From assembly GCF_029510815.1 (NCBI RefSeq), contig NZ_CP120360.1, positions 3,224,001-3,288,000 on the forward strand: 64,000 nucleotides of DNA. Reading direction: 5' to 3'. Below, one piece after another: positions 44,025 through 53,304 of this stretch. Made by a program: the position numbers and the translations under genes. The notes beneath the pieces were generated by a model. It made no database searches. It saw only the letters and a program-made list of their open reading frames with translations, and was not told the DNA's origin. The stretch comes from Janibacter sp. DB-40 (GTDB lineage Bacteria > Actinomycetota > Actinomycetes > Actinomycetales > Dermatophilaceae). Each line of letters opens with the position of its first letter. Position 1 is the first letter of the stretch.

Positions 44025-45191
44025 ATGACGACGACGTCTGCCCCCTTCGCCGGTCGCCTGAGCCGGTCCGACTGCCACGTCGCCGACCTGCGCGCCCTCC
44101 TCGAGCGGCAGGTCGACGCGGTCCCCACGCACGCCGAGCGCATCGAGCAGCAGGTGCCGGTCTACGCGGCCACCGCTCTGCGAGAGGCGATCTCGAGCGA
44201 GACGGGGGCCATCGCGGTGGAGGCCGAGCTCGCCGAGGTCCTCGCTGACGGGGCCGGGATCTTCGTGATCACCGGCGCGCTCGGGCACGAGGTCGTCGAC
44301 CGGGTGTCGGCGGACTACGAGGAGATCATCGCCGCGGAGAAGGCGACCGGCGCCGAGGTCGGCGACCACTTCGCCGCGGCCGGGGCCAACGACCGGATCT
44401 GGAACGCCCTGGAGAAGCTCGCCGTCGACCATCCCGAGGACTTCGTCGACTACTACGCCGACGACCTCATCGCCCTCGCCGCCCGCGCCTGGCTCGGTCC
44501 CGGCTACCAGGTCACCAGCCAGGTCAACGTGGTCAACCCGGGCGGCCGGGGCCAGACCGTCCACCGCGACTACCACCTCGGCTTCACCTCCCCGGAGGTC
44601 ACCGAGCGCTACCCGCGCCACGTGCACGACCTCTCCCCCGTGCTCACCCTCCAGGGCGCGATCGCCCACTGCGACATGCCCGTCGAGACCGGGCCGACGC
44701 TCTACCTGCCGCACTCGCAGAAGTACTCGCACGGCTACCTCGCCTACTGGCTGGCCGAGTTCCAGGAGTACTTCGCCGAGCACCACGTGCAGCTGCCGCT
44801 GAGGAAGGGGGACGCGGTCTTCTTCAACCCCGCCCTCTTCCACGCGGCCGGGTCGAACACGACGAGCGACGTGCGCCGGATGGCGAACCTGCTGCAGATC
44901 TCCTCGGCCTTCGGCCGGTCGATGGAGGCCACCGACCGACACCGGATCGTCACCGCGATCTACCCGGCGCTCCTCTCCCGCAAGGCTGCCGGTGTCGACG
45001 TCGAGCACGCGGTCGCCGCGAGCGCCGAGGGCTACGCCTTCCCGACCAACCTCGACCTCGACCAGCCGGTCGACGGCATGTCGCCGCCCACCCAGGCCGA
45101 CATCGTCCGGCAGGCCCTCGCCGAGGCCGACTCCCCCGAGGAGCTGGCCCAGCGTCTCGCCGGGTACGCCGCGGCCCGCCGCACCAGCTGA
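44025..45191 (+). CDS. PhyH-family Fe(II)/2-oxoglutarate dioxygenase
   Basis: The 388-residue product is a phytanoyl-CoA dioxygenase-like oxygenase. The iron-binding HRD lies in QTVHRDYHLGF and the distal His in ALFHAAGSN, with a downstream Arg in DVRRMANLLQ. It uses iron, O2 and 2-oxoglutarate to hydroxylate a small molecule. It heads an operon with an SDR and a Gfo/Idh dehydrogenase, which suggests catabolism of a polyol or sugar derivative. GGAGG precedes the ATG at 44025. A 6-base hairpin (43976-43992) lies in the leader. Confidence 0.87.
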   Translation: MTTTSAPFAGRLSRSDCHVADLRALLERQVDAVPTHAERIEQQVPVYAATALREAISSETGAIAVEAELAEVLADGAGIFVITGALGHEVVDRVSADYEEIIAAEKATGAEVGDHFAAAGANDRIWNALEKLAVDHPEDFVDYYADDLIALAARAWLGPGYQVTSQVNVVNPGGRGQTVHRDYHLGFTSPEVTERYPRHVHDLSPVLTLQGAIAHCDMPVETGPTLYLPHSQKYSHGYLAYWLAEFQEYFAEHHVQLPLRKGDAVFFNPALFHAAGSNTTSDVRRMANLLQISSAFGRSMEATDRHRIVTAIYPALLSRKAAGVDVEHAVAASAEGYAFPTNLDLDQPVDGMSPPTQADIVRQALAEADSPEELAQRLAGYAAARRTS

Positions 45192-45228
45192 CCGACCCCC
45201 TTCCCACACCCCCACGGACAGGACCCCC

Positions 45229-45999
45229 ATGCAGCAGCTCCTCACCGACAAGGTCGTCCTCGTCGTCGGCGGCACCTCCGGTGTCGGCGCCGGCATCGCC
45301 CGCGCCGCCGTCCGCGAGGGCGCGCACGTCGTCGTCACCGGTCGTCGCCCCGAGCCCGGTCAGGCCCTGGCCGACGAGCTCGGCGAGCGCGTCTCGAGCA
45401 TCACCGGCGACGTCTCCGACCCGGAGGCGGCGAAGGGGGTCGTCACCACGACGATCGAGCGGCACGGACGCATCGACTGCCTCGTCAACTGCGCCGGGCT
45501 CACCGACCGCGGGTCGATCCTCGACACGACGCCGGAGCTGTTCGATGCGCACATCACGACGAACCTGCGCGGCCCCTTCTTCACCATGCAGGCCGCGGTC
45601 GCGGACATGGTCGGGCGTGAGGCGCCCGGGACGATCGTCAACATCTCCAGCATCAGCGCGCGCGGCGGCCAGCCCTACCTCGCGCCGTACGTCGCGGCGA
45701 AGGCCGGGCTGGCCGGGCTGACGAAGAACGTCGCCCACGCCCACCGCTTCGACCGGATCCGGGTCAACGCGCTGAACATCGGGTGGACGCAGACCGAGGG
45801 TGAGGACTCGACACAGCGGCGCTTCCACGACGCCGGCGACGACTGGGTCGAGCAGGCCAACGCGAAGCTGCCCATGGGCAAGCTCGGCCAGGTCGACGAG
45901 ATCGCCGACGCCGTCGTCTTCCTGCTCTCCGACCGCTCCGGGGTCGTCACCGGCTCGGTCATCGACTGGGACCAGCAGGTCATCGGCGGGTCCGACTAG
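45229..45999 (+). CDS. Short-chain dehydrogenase/reductase
   Basis: This NAD(P)-dependent oxidoreductase has 256 residues. It has the cofactor loop VGGTSGVGAGIA, the LVNCAG motif, the catalytic Ser in NISSIS, and Tyr and Lys in YVAAKAG. It ends WDQQVIGGSD. The last segment (GSVIDWDQQVIG) is like SDRs of sugar or polyol catabolism. It is the second gene of the PhyH-SDR-Gfo/Idh operon, 37 bases after the dioxygenase. Confidence 0.92.
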   Translation: MQQLLTDKVVLVVGGTSGVGAGIARAAVREGAHVVVTGRRPEPGQALADELGERVSSITGDVSDPEAAKGVVTTTIERHGRIDCLVNCAGLTDRGSILDTTPELFDAHITTNLRGPFFTMQAAVADMVGREAPGTIVNISSISARGGQPYLAPYVAAKAGLAGLTKNVAHAHRFDRIRVNALNIGWTQTEGEDSTQRRFHDAGDDWVEQANAKLPMGKLGQVDEIADAVVFLLSDRSGVVTGSVIDWDQQVIGGSD

Positions 46000-46062
46000 G
46001 CCCGTCCAACCTCCTGCACGAGCCCACCCACCCCCTTCGCCCTCCCCGACCAAAGGATCCCC

Positions 46063-47091
46063 ATGCGCATCGGACTCATCGGCCTCGGCCGGATCGGCTC
46101 CTTCCACGCCGACACCCTCGCCGCCCTCGACGGTGTCGACGAGCTCGTCGTCACCGACCCGGTCACCGCAGCGGTCGACGCCGTCACCGCACGGCTGTCC
46201 GCGGTCCGCACCGTCGACTCGCCCGAGGCGCTGCTCGCGTCCGGGGTCGACGGCGTGGTCATCGCCGCAGCGACCAACACCCACGCCGCACTGATCCGCG
46301 CGGCGGTGGCGAAGGGGGTCCCCACCTTCTGCGAGAAGCCCGTCGCCGGGACCATCGCGGAGTCGATCGCCGTGCAGGAGGCCGTCGTCGGGAGCGACGT
46401 GCCCGTGCAGATCGGCTACCCGCGCCGCTTCGACCCGGCCTTCGTCGCGGCGCGCGACGCGGTGCGCTCGGGCGAGCTCGGCCGCATCACCACGGTCCGC
46501 TCGACGACCCTCGACCCGGCTCCGCCGCCCGCGGCCTACCTCGCCGTCAGCGGCGGCATCTTCCGGGACTGCTCCGTCCACGACTTCGACGCGGTGCGCT
46601 GGGTGACCGGCCAGGAGGTCGTCGAGGTCCACGCCGTCGGCTCGGTCGACCCGGACGCGCCCGCCGAGTACTACGCCGACCACGGCGACCACTCGAGCGC
46701 CTCGGTGCTGCTGACCCTCTCCGACGGCACCATCGGCGTCGTGTCCAACACCCGCACCAACGGCCGCGGGTACGACGTGCGGCTCGAGGTGCACGGGGTG
46801 CGCGACGCGGTGGCCGCCGGGCTGGACGAGGGGCTCCCCCTTCGCCCGACCCAGCCGGGCATCACCTGGCCCGCCGGGCCGCCGCACGAGTTCTTCATGG
46901 ACCGCCTCGCCGACGCGTTCCGCGTCGAGCTGGCGACCTTCACCGAGGTGGCCACCGGCACGGTCGACAACCCGTGCACCGTTGCCGACGCCATGGGTAC
47001 CGCCTGGACCGCCGAGGCCGCGACGCTGTCCGCTGCGGAGCACCGGCCGGTGTCGATTGAGGAGGTCCGGACGGCGGTTCACCTCGTCTGA
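46063..47091 (+). CDS. Gfo/Idh/MocA-family oxidoreductase (inositol dehydrogenase-like)
   Basis: The 342-residue product has the N-terminal NAD(P) fold (RIGLIGLGRIGSFHADTL), the catalytic lysine in CEKPVAG, the family segment GYPRRFDPAF and the sugar-binding helix GGIFRDCSVHDFDAVRWV with its histidine. This layout is that of inositol 2-dehydrogenases. It ends the operon begun by the dioxygenase; the pathway may feed the inositol operon at 55.7-64 kb. The ATG is at 46063. Confidence 0.9.
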   Translation: MRIGLIGLGRIGSFHADTLAALDGVDELVVTDPVTAAVDAVTARLSAVRTVDSPEALLASGVDGVVIAAATNTHAALIRAAVAKGVPTFCEKPVAGTIAESIAVQEAVVGSDVPVQIGYPRRFDPAFVAARDAVRSGELGRITTVRSTTLDPAPPPAAYLAVSGGIFRDCSVHDFDAVRWVTGQEVVEVHAVGSVDPDAPAEYYADHGDHSSASVLLTLSDGTIGVVSNTRTNGRGYDVRLEVHGVRDAVAAGLDEGLPLRPTQPGITWPAGPPHEFFMDRLADAFRVELATFTEVATGTVDNPCTVADAMGTAWTAEAATLSAAEHRPVSIEEVRTAVHLV

Positions 47092-47229
47092 GCTGAGTCG
47101 CCACCCGGTGGGCAGTCCGCCTGCCTCCGGATGCGGCGGGGGACACCCATGTGTAGTCTGCGCTCGCCGTGCCCGAGGGCTCGGCATGTGAATGCACGAG
47201 CGTGCGGAATCGCTTCTTGGGGGACGTCT

Positions 47230-49806
47230 GTGTCAGACGCGGCGGTGCGTGATGCGCCGGGATCAGTGACCGGTGAACCGTTGGAGTGGTGGGAGCACCT
47301 GCGTGTGTGGCGCGCTCGGCGGTGGCAGCGGTTCGGGGAGCGTCATCCTGGTCTCGCCCGGGCTCTCGGGCTGCTTCGGTGGGTGTTGCTGCTCGCGGGG
47401 CTGGTGTGGCTACTGGTCGTTGTCATCTGGTTCCCGAACGTGCGTATGGGGATGGGTGCCTATGTCGGGTCGCTCTGGATCCTGATCTGCTGCGTGGTGG
47501 CGGCCCGGACCCGCACACTCAGCTGGGGTACGTGCCTGCGGGTGTTCGCCTTCGCGGTGCCGTGGTCGGTCGTGATCGGACTGGTCAGCGTGTGGCTGTC
47601 GGACCTGGTGTTCCTCACCTATGAGGAGGCTTCCTCGGGCGGCGGTGATGCGGATGTCCACGGTGCCGCGAGTGAGGCGGTCGGGGCGTCGGTGGCGATC
47701 GCGGGGCTGACCGAGGAGGCGCTGAAGCTGCTACCGGTGGCTCTGATCGTGGTGCTGGCTGCGAGGAGGGTGCGGCGGTTCGCGGTCGTCGACTGGCTAC
47801 TGCTGGGGATGGCCTCGGGTGCAGCGTTCACGGCGGTGGAGGAGCTGTTTCGCAGGATCTACCTCACCGACCCTGACCTTCAGGGCGGCATCCTTGATCT
47901 CTGTGCTCATCGTCCTCCGGACCAACGGATTGAGTGTTTCGGAATCGACGAGTTCGGGATCTGGCCGATCGGGGGCGGGTCGTTCTCCGGTGAATACGCC
48001 AGTTACGCCGGTCATCATGTGCTGACGGCGTTGGTGGCGGTCGCGGTGGGGCTGGCGATCGCGGCGTGGCGATCCAGCAGTTCCTCCCGCGTCCCGTGGG
48101 CAGTCCGAGCGGGCGCGGTGGCCGCGCCGGTGCTGATGTTCTGGGTCGCGGTCGTGGATCACATGGGCCGCAACGCTGTCGCCGCTGGGGGTGATGACAC
48201 GTGGCTGACTTCCCAGGGCACGACCATTCCGTGGGTCGTGCGGTTCACGTTTCAGGTCACCGGCGGGGGCGAAGGACGCACTGCCTTGCTCGCCGTGCTG
48301 TTCGTGGCGGCGGTCGTGGTCGATGCCCGTCGTTACTCCCGTTATGGTTTCCCGATCGTGGGTGCTGGGGCGTTCGGTGACGGGCCTGCCGTAGGAACGA
48401 CGGAGCAGCGCGGACGCGGCGATGGACTACTCGCGTGGTTGGTCACGCAGGCCAAGCACGATGCACGCAAGGTCGTGGACGTGACACTGGATGCCCTTCA
48501 GGACGCTTTGCCGCAGCTGAGGCTGCATGCTCGTCGGCGAAGCGAGCGCGCTCACTTGGGGCTCGGCTCGAGGTTCGTGGCAGCGGGCGCGCAGGTGTCG
48601 CGGGTGTTGTGGCTCGACGCCGCACAGGGGGTCGCAGCGCACAGCCGTGAACCGGGGGAGAGCCGCGCGCAGGCCATCACGAACGGTCGCGCGTTCTGGT
48701 CGATGCAGCGTCAGGCGCGTCAGCTGGTCTGCCACGTCGACGCCGACCGCCTCGCGCCCAGCCGGTTTCCCGGTCTGGGGTACCGGTTGATGGGAATAGC
48801 GACGCTGGCAGCGCTGCTTGCCGCAGGGTTGGCAATCGCCCCGATCGCGGCGGCTGGGATCGGTCCTGAGCTGACCACCGGTAACGAATGGTCGTGGTGG
48901 TGGCTGGCCGGGCAGTTGGATGCCTTGGCCGGGTGGTGGGACGGCCTGAGCACGACGCAGCAGGTATTCATCGGTATCGGAGCGGCGGCGCTCCTGGCGA
49001 TTCCCTTCGGGTTCACCGGCGGACTGTTCGCCGCCGGCATCGGCACCTACATCGTCGACCACGGCACCGGTATCGGTGACCTCATCAAAGACCCCGAGAC
49101 CACGCTCCAGAACTACGCCGCCAACACCTCGCCCGGCGCGTTCGCCCTCGATCTCGGTGAGCTGTTGCTGACGTTCATGCCGCCTGCCATCGGCGCGACC
49201 TACGGGGTCGGGGCGAAGCAGCTGGCCAAGGAGTACCTCGACGACCCTGCAGCCTTCTGGCCCAGATATCGCGCGCTGATGGCCGACGAAGGAGGCTGGA
49301 TACGGTTCGACGGCTTCCTTCCGAGGCCGAAGGGCTACCCCGACTGGGTCGCCTACGGGGGCAAACCACACGGTCGGTTGCCTGCCAACTTCCGGCCCGG
49401 GTGGGCAGCGGTGCGCCAAGGCGAGAAGGGGATGGCCTACCAGGAACAGATCACCGGGATGAGACGCCTCCCGGACGGGGGCATCCCGGAGTACGTCGTC
49501 AGGAACCCGACTGATGGCAAACCCGTTTCCTTCGACGGTCGCATCGTGCGAGGAGACCCGCCACACGAGGTCTTCCTGGACGCGAAGGACGGGTACGCCG
49601 AACTCGCCATGAACCCGGACAAGCCGTGGGCGCGCGGCATGAGGGAGAGCATTGTGGATGAGGCACGGCGACAATCGCAGGCACTGCCCGACGGGGCCGT
49701 CCTGGAATGGAAGGTCTCCGACCCTCGGGGCGCTGACGCCATTCAGGAGATCCTCGACGACGAGGGCTACTTCAACATCAGCGTCGACTACATTCCGAAG
49801 GGATGA
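47230..49806 (+). CDS. Polymorphic toxin: PrsW-like intramembrane protease fused to Tox-REase-5-like nuclease
   Basis: The 858-residue product has three parts. Residues ~45-365 form a polytopic PrsW-type protease: TEEALKLLPV (E162, E163, K166), FTAVEELFRR (E204, E205), GHHVLTAL (H262, H263) and DHMGRNAV. A linker (~365-510) and a second membrane region (~517-545, 576-610, 635-655) follow. The last ~170 residues form a PD-(D/E)xK nuclease resembling Tox-REase-5: E739 (YQEQITG), D769 (SFDGR) and D784-A-K786. The GTG at 47230 follows GGGGGA at 6 bases. The immunity gene overlaps the stop. I know of no WXG, LXG or secretion gene beside it; self-cleavage to free the toxin is my inference. Confidence 0.82.
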   Translation: MSDAAVRDAPGSVTGEPLEWWEHLRVWRARRWQRFGERHPGLARALGLLRWVLLLAGLVWLLVVVIWFPNVRMGMGAYVGSLWILICCVVAARTRTLSWGTCLRVFAFAVPWSVVIGLVSVWLSDLVFLTYEEASSGGGDADVHGAASEAVGASVAIAGLTEEALKLLPVALIVVLAARRVRRFAVVDWLLLGMASGAAFTAVEELFRRIYLTDPDLQGGILDLCAHRPPDQRIECFGIDEFGIWPIGGGSFSGEYASYAGHHVLTALVAVAVGLAIAAWRSSSSSRVPWAVRAGAVAAPVLMFWVAVVDHMGRNAVAAGGDDTWLTSQGTTIPWVVRFTFQVTGGGEGRTALLAVLFVAAVVVDARRYSRYGFPIVGAGAFGDGPAVGTTEQRGRGDGLLAWLVTQAKHDARKVVDVTLDALQDALPQLRLHARRRSERAHLGLGSRFVAAGAQVSRVLWLDAAQGVAAHSREPGESRAQAITNGRAFWSMQRQARQLVCHVDADRLAPSRFPGLGYRLMGIATLAALLAAGLAIAPIAAAGIGPELTTGNEWSWWWLAGQLDALAGWWDGLSTTQQVFIGIGAAALLAIPFGFTGGLFAAGIGTYIVDHGTGIGDLIKDPETTLQNYAANTSPGAFALDLGELLLTFMPPAIGATYGVGAKQLAKEYLDDPAAFWPRYRALMADEGGWIRFDGFLPRPKGYPDWVAYGGKPHGRLPANFRPGWAAVRQGEKGMAYQEQITGMRRLPDGGIPEYVVRNPTDGKPVSFDGRIVRGDPPHEVFLDAKDGYAELAMNPDKPWARGMRESIVDEARRQSQALPDGAVLEWKVSDPRGADAIQEILDDEGYFNISVDYIPKG

Positions 49807-50516
49807 CAGCTGTGGAACATCGATTGGCTGACGCCGCACACGTCAACTTGCTGACCTTTTGGAACGGACGGGCCGAGGGCGCGGACGTGGTTGCCCGGAA
49901 GACGGCAGCAACCGTGCAGGGCCTTGCATCGGTGTGTCCGGTCGACGGGTGGCGCTACCCGGACGGCAACGCCTGGGGGGCCTGGCCCGCGACCGCGCAC
50001 GAGCAGGCGGACTGGGTCGAGTCCAAGGTGTTTCGGTCTGAGGACGGGGACCCCTCACCCGTGAACGGGTACTCCTTCTCCCTCAGCCAGGAGATCGCCG
50101 GTCTGGACATCGATCTGGGCATCAACGCGGGCAGTACCGTCGAAGGGGGGCGCGTCCCCGCCAACCGAGTTAGGGTCACGCTCCGGGAGACCACTCCTAG
50201 GGGCTTCACCACCGCAGTGGTCGATCCGATCGTGGAGGCTGTGGTGGACGTGTGGGAGCCGCTGGCCGGCAACTTCCGGGATCGGGCCGTGCTGAAACTG
50301 GCACGCCCGACCAGCTCGTGGCAGGTGCCCATCGGTTACCGCATCTGGGTGGACGACTCGGTTGCCTCGATCCATCAGGTTCCCCCAGGAGTAATCACTT
50401 CCAGACGGGGAACCGGCACGCTTCTGTCGGCCCCCGACGAGTGGACGACCCACCGCGTCGTCGAGGCCATGCGGCAGACGCTGTCGATGAACGGCATCGA
50501 CGAGGTCTCCCACTAA
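49803..50516 (+). CDS. Immunity protein, Imm52-like
   Basis: The 237-residue soluble protein overlaps the toxin stop (ATGA), the usual place for a cognate immunity gene. Segments such as LLTFWNGRAEGADVVARKTAATVQGL, GYSFSLSQ and WQVPIGYRIWVDD fit my recollection of Imm52, which pairs with Tox-REase-5 toxins. I could not test the match. It should bind and block the C-terminal nuclease. There is no signal peptide, so it acts in the cytoplasm. Confidence 0.72.
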   Translation: MTAVEHRLADAAHVNLLTFWNGRAEGADVVARKTAATVQGLASVCPVDGWRYPDGNAWGAWPATAHEQADWVESKVFRSEDGDPSPVNGYSFSLSQEIAGLDIDLGINAGSTVEGGRVPANRVRVTLRETTPRGFTTAVVDPIVEAVVDVWEPLAGNFRDRAVLKLARPTSSWQVPIGYRIWVDDSVASIHQVPPGVITSRRGTGTLLSAPDEWTTHRVVEAMRQTLSMNGIDEVSH

Positions 50517-50665
50517 GGCGCGACGGCAGTGCGGTCCGGGTTCCTCGTCAGGACCACGACGACCGCCTCCCCCTTCGAGCAGACCCGGAGCTTTGCGGTC
50601 TGTCCTCGGGCAGCTCACTACGGGTGGTCCTTCCTGCAGAACGGGCTGGTCGAGGAGGCAGGCAC

Positions 50666-51754
50666 TCAGGTGGTGGATCCGTGCTCACCGGAGGCGCCGG
50701 TAGAGCACTCTCCCACCACTTGGTGCGAGGCCACCGGACGCGGCGCCGAGCTGGAGGACGAGCGGACCCTCAGGCGCGGAGCCACGAGGTGCTCGCGGGC
50801 TTCGCGCTCGGGGTCGGTGATGCGCTCGACCAGGAAATCCGCCGCCACCGACCCCACCGTGCGCGGCTGGATGTCGACGCTCGTCAGCCCCACCCAGCGC
50901 ATGCGCGCGATGCTGCTGTCGTCGAACCCGACGAATGAGACATCACCCGGCACGGACAGGCCCGCGTCCGTCGCCGCAGCCATGGCCCCCGCACACACGA
51001 GGTCGTTGACGGTGAAGACGGCGGTCGGTGGGTCGGAGGCGAAGAGCGCTGCGCCGCAGGTGAACCCGTCGTCCTCGGTGATGTCCGACGGGACGACCCG
51101 GATGTGCTCGACCAGCCCTGCGGCGCGCATCGCCTCCTCGTAGCCGATCCGGCGCTGGCGGAACACCTCGCCCGCCGGCCCGGCGATGTGGGCGATCCGC
51201 TCATGCCCGAGGGCGACGAGGTGCTCCACGGCCAGCCGCGCGCCCGCGGCGTCGTCCTCGGCGATGACGTCGACCGTCGGCAGCCGCAGGTCGCGCATGC
51301 CGGCGACGACGGTGGGTAGCCGCTGGGCGGCATCCCGGATCGCATCCGTGACCGGCATCGTCCCGGCCAGTACGAGCCCGTCGACGCGCATGTCGAGGAA
51401 GGCGTTGAGCAGCCGGTCGTCGAGGTCCCGGTCGAGCCGTCCGTCGGCGACGAAGGGGTGCAGGTCGTGCTCGGCGAGCCGCTCCCCCAGGCCCGCGAGG
51501 AAGTCGACGAACCATGGCTGCCGCAGGTCGTTGACGAGCACGCCGATGGTCTTCGTGCGACGCGCCCCGAGGCTCTGCGCGACCGAGTTCGGCCGGTATC
51601 CCAGCTCCGCCATGGCCGCCTCGACGGCCGCGCGTGCCTCCTCGGAGACCTTGGGCGAGCCCTGCAGCACCCGGGAGACGGAGGACTTCGAGACACCGGC
51701 GCGCTCGGCGACGGTGCGCAGGGTGACCGGGCGGTCGCCCCCGCGGGGACTCAC
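50666..51754 (-). CDS. LacI-family regulator of the oxygenase operon
   Basis: The 362-residue product has a LacI helix-turn-helix (VTLRTVAERAGVSKSSVSRVLQG) and an effector domain: TIGVLVNDLRQPWFVDFLAGL, VDGLVLAGTMP and VSFVGFDDSSIARM. The GTG at 51754 overlaps the ferredoxin reductase stop (GTGA), so it is the last gene of the oxygenase operon and probably controls it. GFDDSS-type regulators often sense sugars or polyols, which could link the operon to inositol use. Confidence 0.9.
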   Translation of the reverse strand: MSPRGGDRPVTLRTVAERAGVSKSSVSRVLQGSPKVSEEARAAVEAAMAELGYRPNSVAQSLGARRTKTIGVLVNDLRQPWFVDFLAGLGERLAEHDLHPFVADGRLDRDLDDRLLNAFLDMRVDGLVLAGTMPVTDAIRDAAQRLPTVVAGMRDLRLPTVDVIAEDDAAGARLAVEHLVALGHERIAHIAGPAGEVFRQRRIGYEEAMRAAGLVEHIRVVPSDITEDDGFTCGAALFASDPPTAVFTVNDLVCAGAMAAATDAGLSVPGDVSFVGFDDSSIARMRWVGLTSVDIQPRTVGSVAADFLVERITDPEREAREHLVAPRLRVRSSSSSAPRPVASHQVVGECSTGASGEHGSTT

Positions 51755-52998
51755 GCGGTGGCCGCCTTGAGGATCGAGCGAAGGGGGACGCCCGGGTCCT
51801 CCAGCTGCGCCGCCTCCAGCGGCACGGCCGCGGCGATGAGCTTCTCCGCGACCCGGATGTCCTTGGCCACGCTGGGTCCCGGGCCGACGGCCGCGGCGTG
51901 GACGAGCCGGTCCCGGCCGTCGAGGCCGAGGTGCACGAGGACCCCGTCCTCCCGGCGCCGCAGCACGGTCCGCTCGCCCGTCCCGGGCAACCCGGCCACG
52001 GAGAGCATCTGGTCGTACTGGTCGGACCAGAACCACGGGACGGCCGCGTGGGCCTCGTCCTCACCGAGCATGGACGCGGCCGCGGTCAGGGCCTGGTCGT
52101 GGGCATTGCGCCACGACTCCAGCCGGACCCGGTTGCCCGAGCGTGCGTCGGGGAAGGCCGCGCAGTCCCCCGCGGCGAAGACCCGCGGGTCGGAGGTGCG
52201 CAGCGCCTCGTCGACGACGATCCCGTTGTCGACGAGCAGACCGGCCTCCTCGGCGAGCGCGGTCGCCGGGGTGGCCCCGACACCGACGACGACGGCATCG
52301 GCGAGGAGCTCGCCGCCGTCGGAGAGCACCGCCCGCAACCCGCTCCCTTCGCGATGCATCCCGGTCACGGTCGTGTCGGTGCGCAGGGTGACCCCGCGCT
52401 CCTCGTGCAGGGCGACCACCTGCGCGGCGACCTCCTCGGGCACGATCCGCCCGAGCGCCCGCGGCCCGGCCTCCACCACCGTGACCTCCATGCCGCGCTC
52501 CCGGGCACCGGCCGCGATCTCCAGGCCGATGAAGCCGGCCCCGACCACGAGCAGGTGTCCCTCGGGGCGGAGCACAGAGCGCAGTGCGGCGGCGTCCTCG
52601 TGGGTGCGCAGGTAGGTGGCACCCTCCAGCTCGAGTCGACGGGCATCCGACCCGAGGGCGAGCAGCAGGCGGTCCCAGGGAACCTCCCCCTCGCTCGTCG
52701 TGACGGTGCCGGCGTCGAGGTCCAGCCCGGTGACCTCGACCCCGAGGCGCAGCTCGATGCCGGCCTCCTCCAGCTGCTCCGGGGACCACGGGTGGACCAG
52801 CGCCAGCTCCTCGTCGGCGAGGGCACGCTTCGACAGGGGCGGGCGCTCGTAGGCGTGCACCGACTCACGGCCGATGACGGTGATCTCGCCGTCGAAGCCC
52901 TTGTCCCGCAGGGCCATCGCCGCATGGGTGCCGCACTCACCGGCACCGACGACGACGATCCGCTGCACGTCGCTCGAGAGGTCAGGCGAGGTCGACAT
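51751..52998 (-). CDS. FAD-dependent ferredoxin reductase
   Basis: This reductase passes electrons from NAD(P)H to the Rieske ferredoxin. The 415-residue product has the FAD site IVVVGAGECGTHAAMALR, the NAD(P) site [21 protein letters not shown] and the FAD-binding FAAGDCAAFP, in the order typical of rubredoxin and Rieske ferredoxin reductases (BphA4-like). The ATG at 52998 overlaps the ferredoxin stop by 17 bases. It forms an electron-transfer chain with the ferredoxin and the desaturase-type oxygenase. Confidence 0.93.
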   Translation of the reverse strand: MSTSPDLSSDVQRIVVVGAGECGTHAAMALRDKGFDGEITVIGRESVHAYERPPLSKRALADEELALVHPWSPEQLEEAGIELRLGVEVTGLDLDAGTVTTSEGEVPWDRLLLALGSDARRLELEGATYLRTHEDAAALRSVLRPEGHLLVVGAGFIGLEIAAGARERGMEVTVVEAGPRALGRIVPEEVAAQVVALHEERGVTLRTDTTVTGMHREGSGLRAVLSDGGELLADAVVVGVGATPATALAEEAGLLVDNGIVVDEALRTSDPRVFAAGDCAAFPDARSGNRVRLESWRNAHDQALTAAASMLGEDEAHAAVPWFWSDQYDQMLSVAGLPGTGERTVLRRREDGVLVHLGLDGRDRLVHAAAVGPGPSVAKDIRVAEKLIAAAVPLEAAQLEDPGVPLRSILKAATA

Positions 52999-53293
52999 GG
53001 ACCTCCCCGTCCTCGACCCGCACCGGATAGGTGCGCAGGTCGATGGTGACCGGTGCACCCACCGCCGCGCCGTCCGTGATGCGGAACCGCCCGTTGTGCT
53101 TCGGGCACTCGATGATGCCGTCCATGACGAGACCATCGCACAGGAGCATCCGCTCGTGCGTGCAGTGCCCGTCGCTGGCGTAGAACTCGCCGTCCTCGTC
53201 GCGGTAGACGGCGACGTCGCGTCCCTCGACGCTCACGCCGATGACGTCCTCCTCCTCGACGTCGTCGACGTCGCAGACCCGGGTCCAGCCCAT
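52982..53293 (-). CDS. Rieske-type [2Fe-2S] ferredoxin
   Basis: The 103-residue electron carrier has the cluster ligands C44-T-H46 (DGHCTHERM) and C63-P-K-H66 (IECPKHNGRF), the standard Rieske ferredoxin spacing. It probably carries electrons from the adjacent reductase to the diiron oxygenase. The ATG at 53293 lies 11 bases after the oxygenase stop. Confidence 0.95.
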   Translation of the reverse strand: MGWTRVCDVDDVEEEDVIGVSVEGRDVAVYRDEDGEFYASDGHCTHERMLLCDGLVMDGIIECPKHNGRFRITDGAAVGAPVTIDLRTYPVRVEDGEVHVDLA

Positions 53294-53304
53294 GGTGACT
53301 CCTC

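Noticed and set aside
46063..47091. Considered calling this gene iolG
   Set aside because: A second, better-placed inositol-dehydrogenase-like gene lies inside the iol operon (57239-58294), and this one is linked to a dioxygenase and an SDR, so its substrate may differ.
50517..50665. Possible gene fragment between the immunity gene and the LacI gene
   Set aside because: A plus-strand frame reads a few protein-like residues (SFAVCPRAAHYGWSFLQNGL), but it is short, without start context or a recognisable family, and runs into the antisense of the LacI gene.
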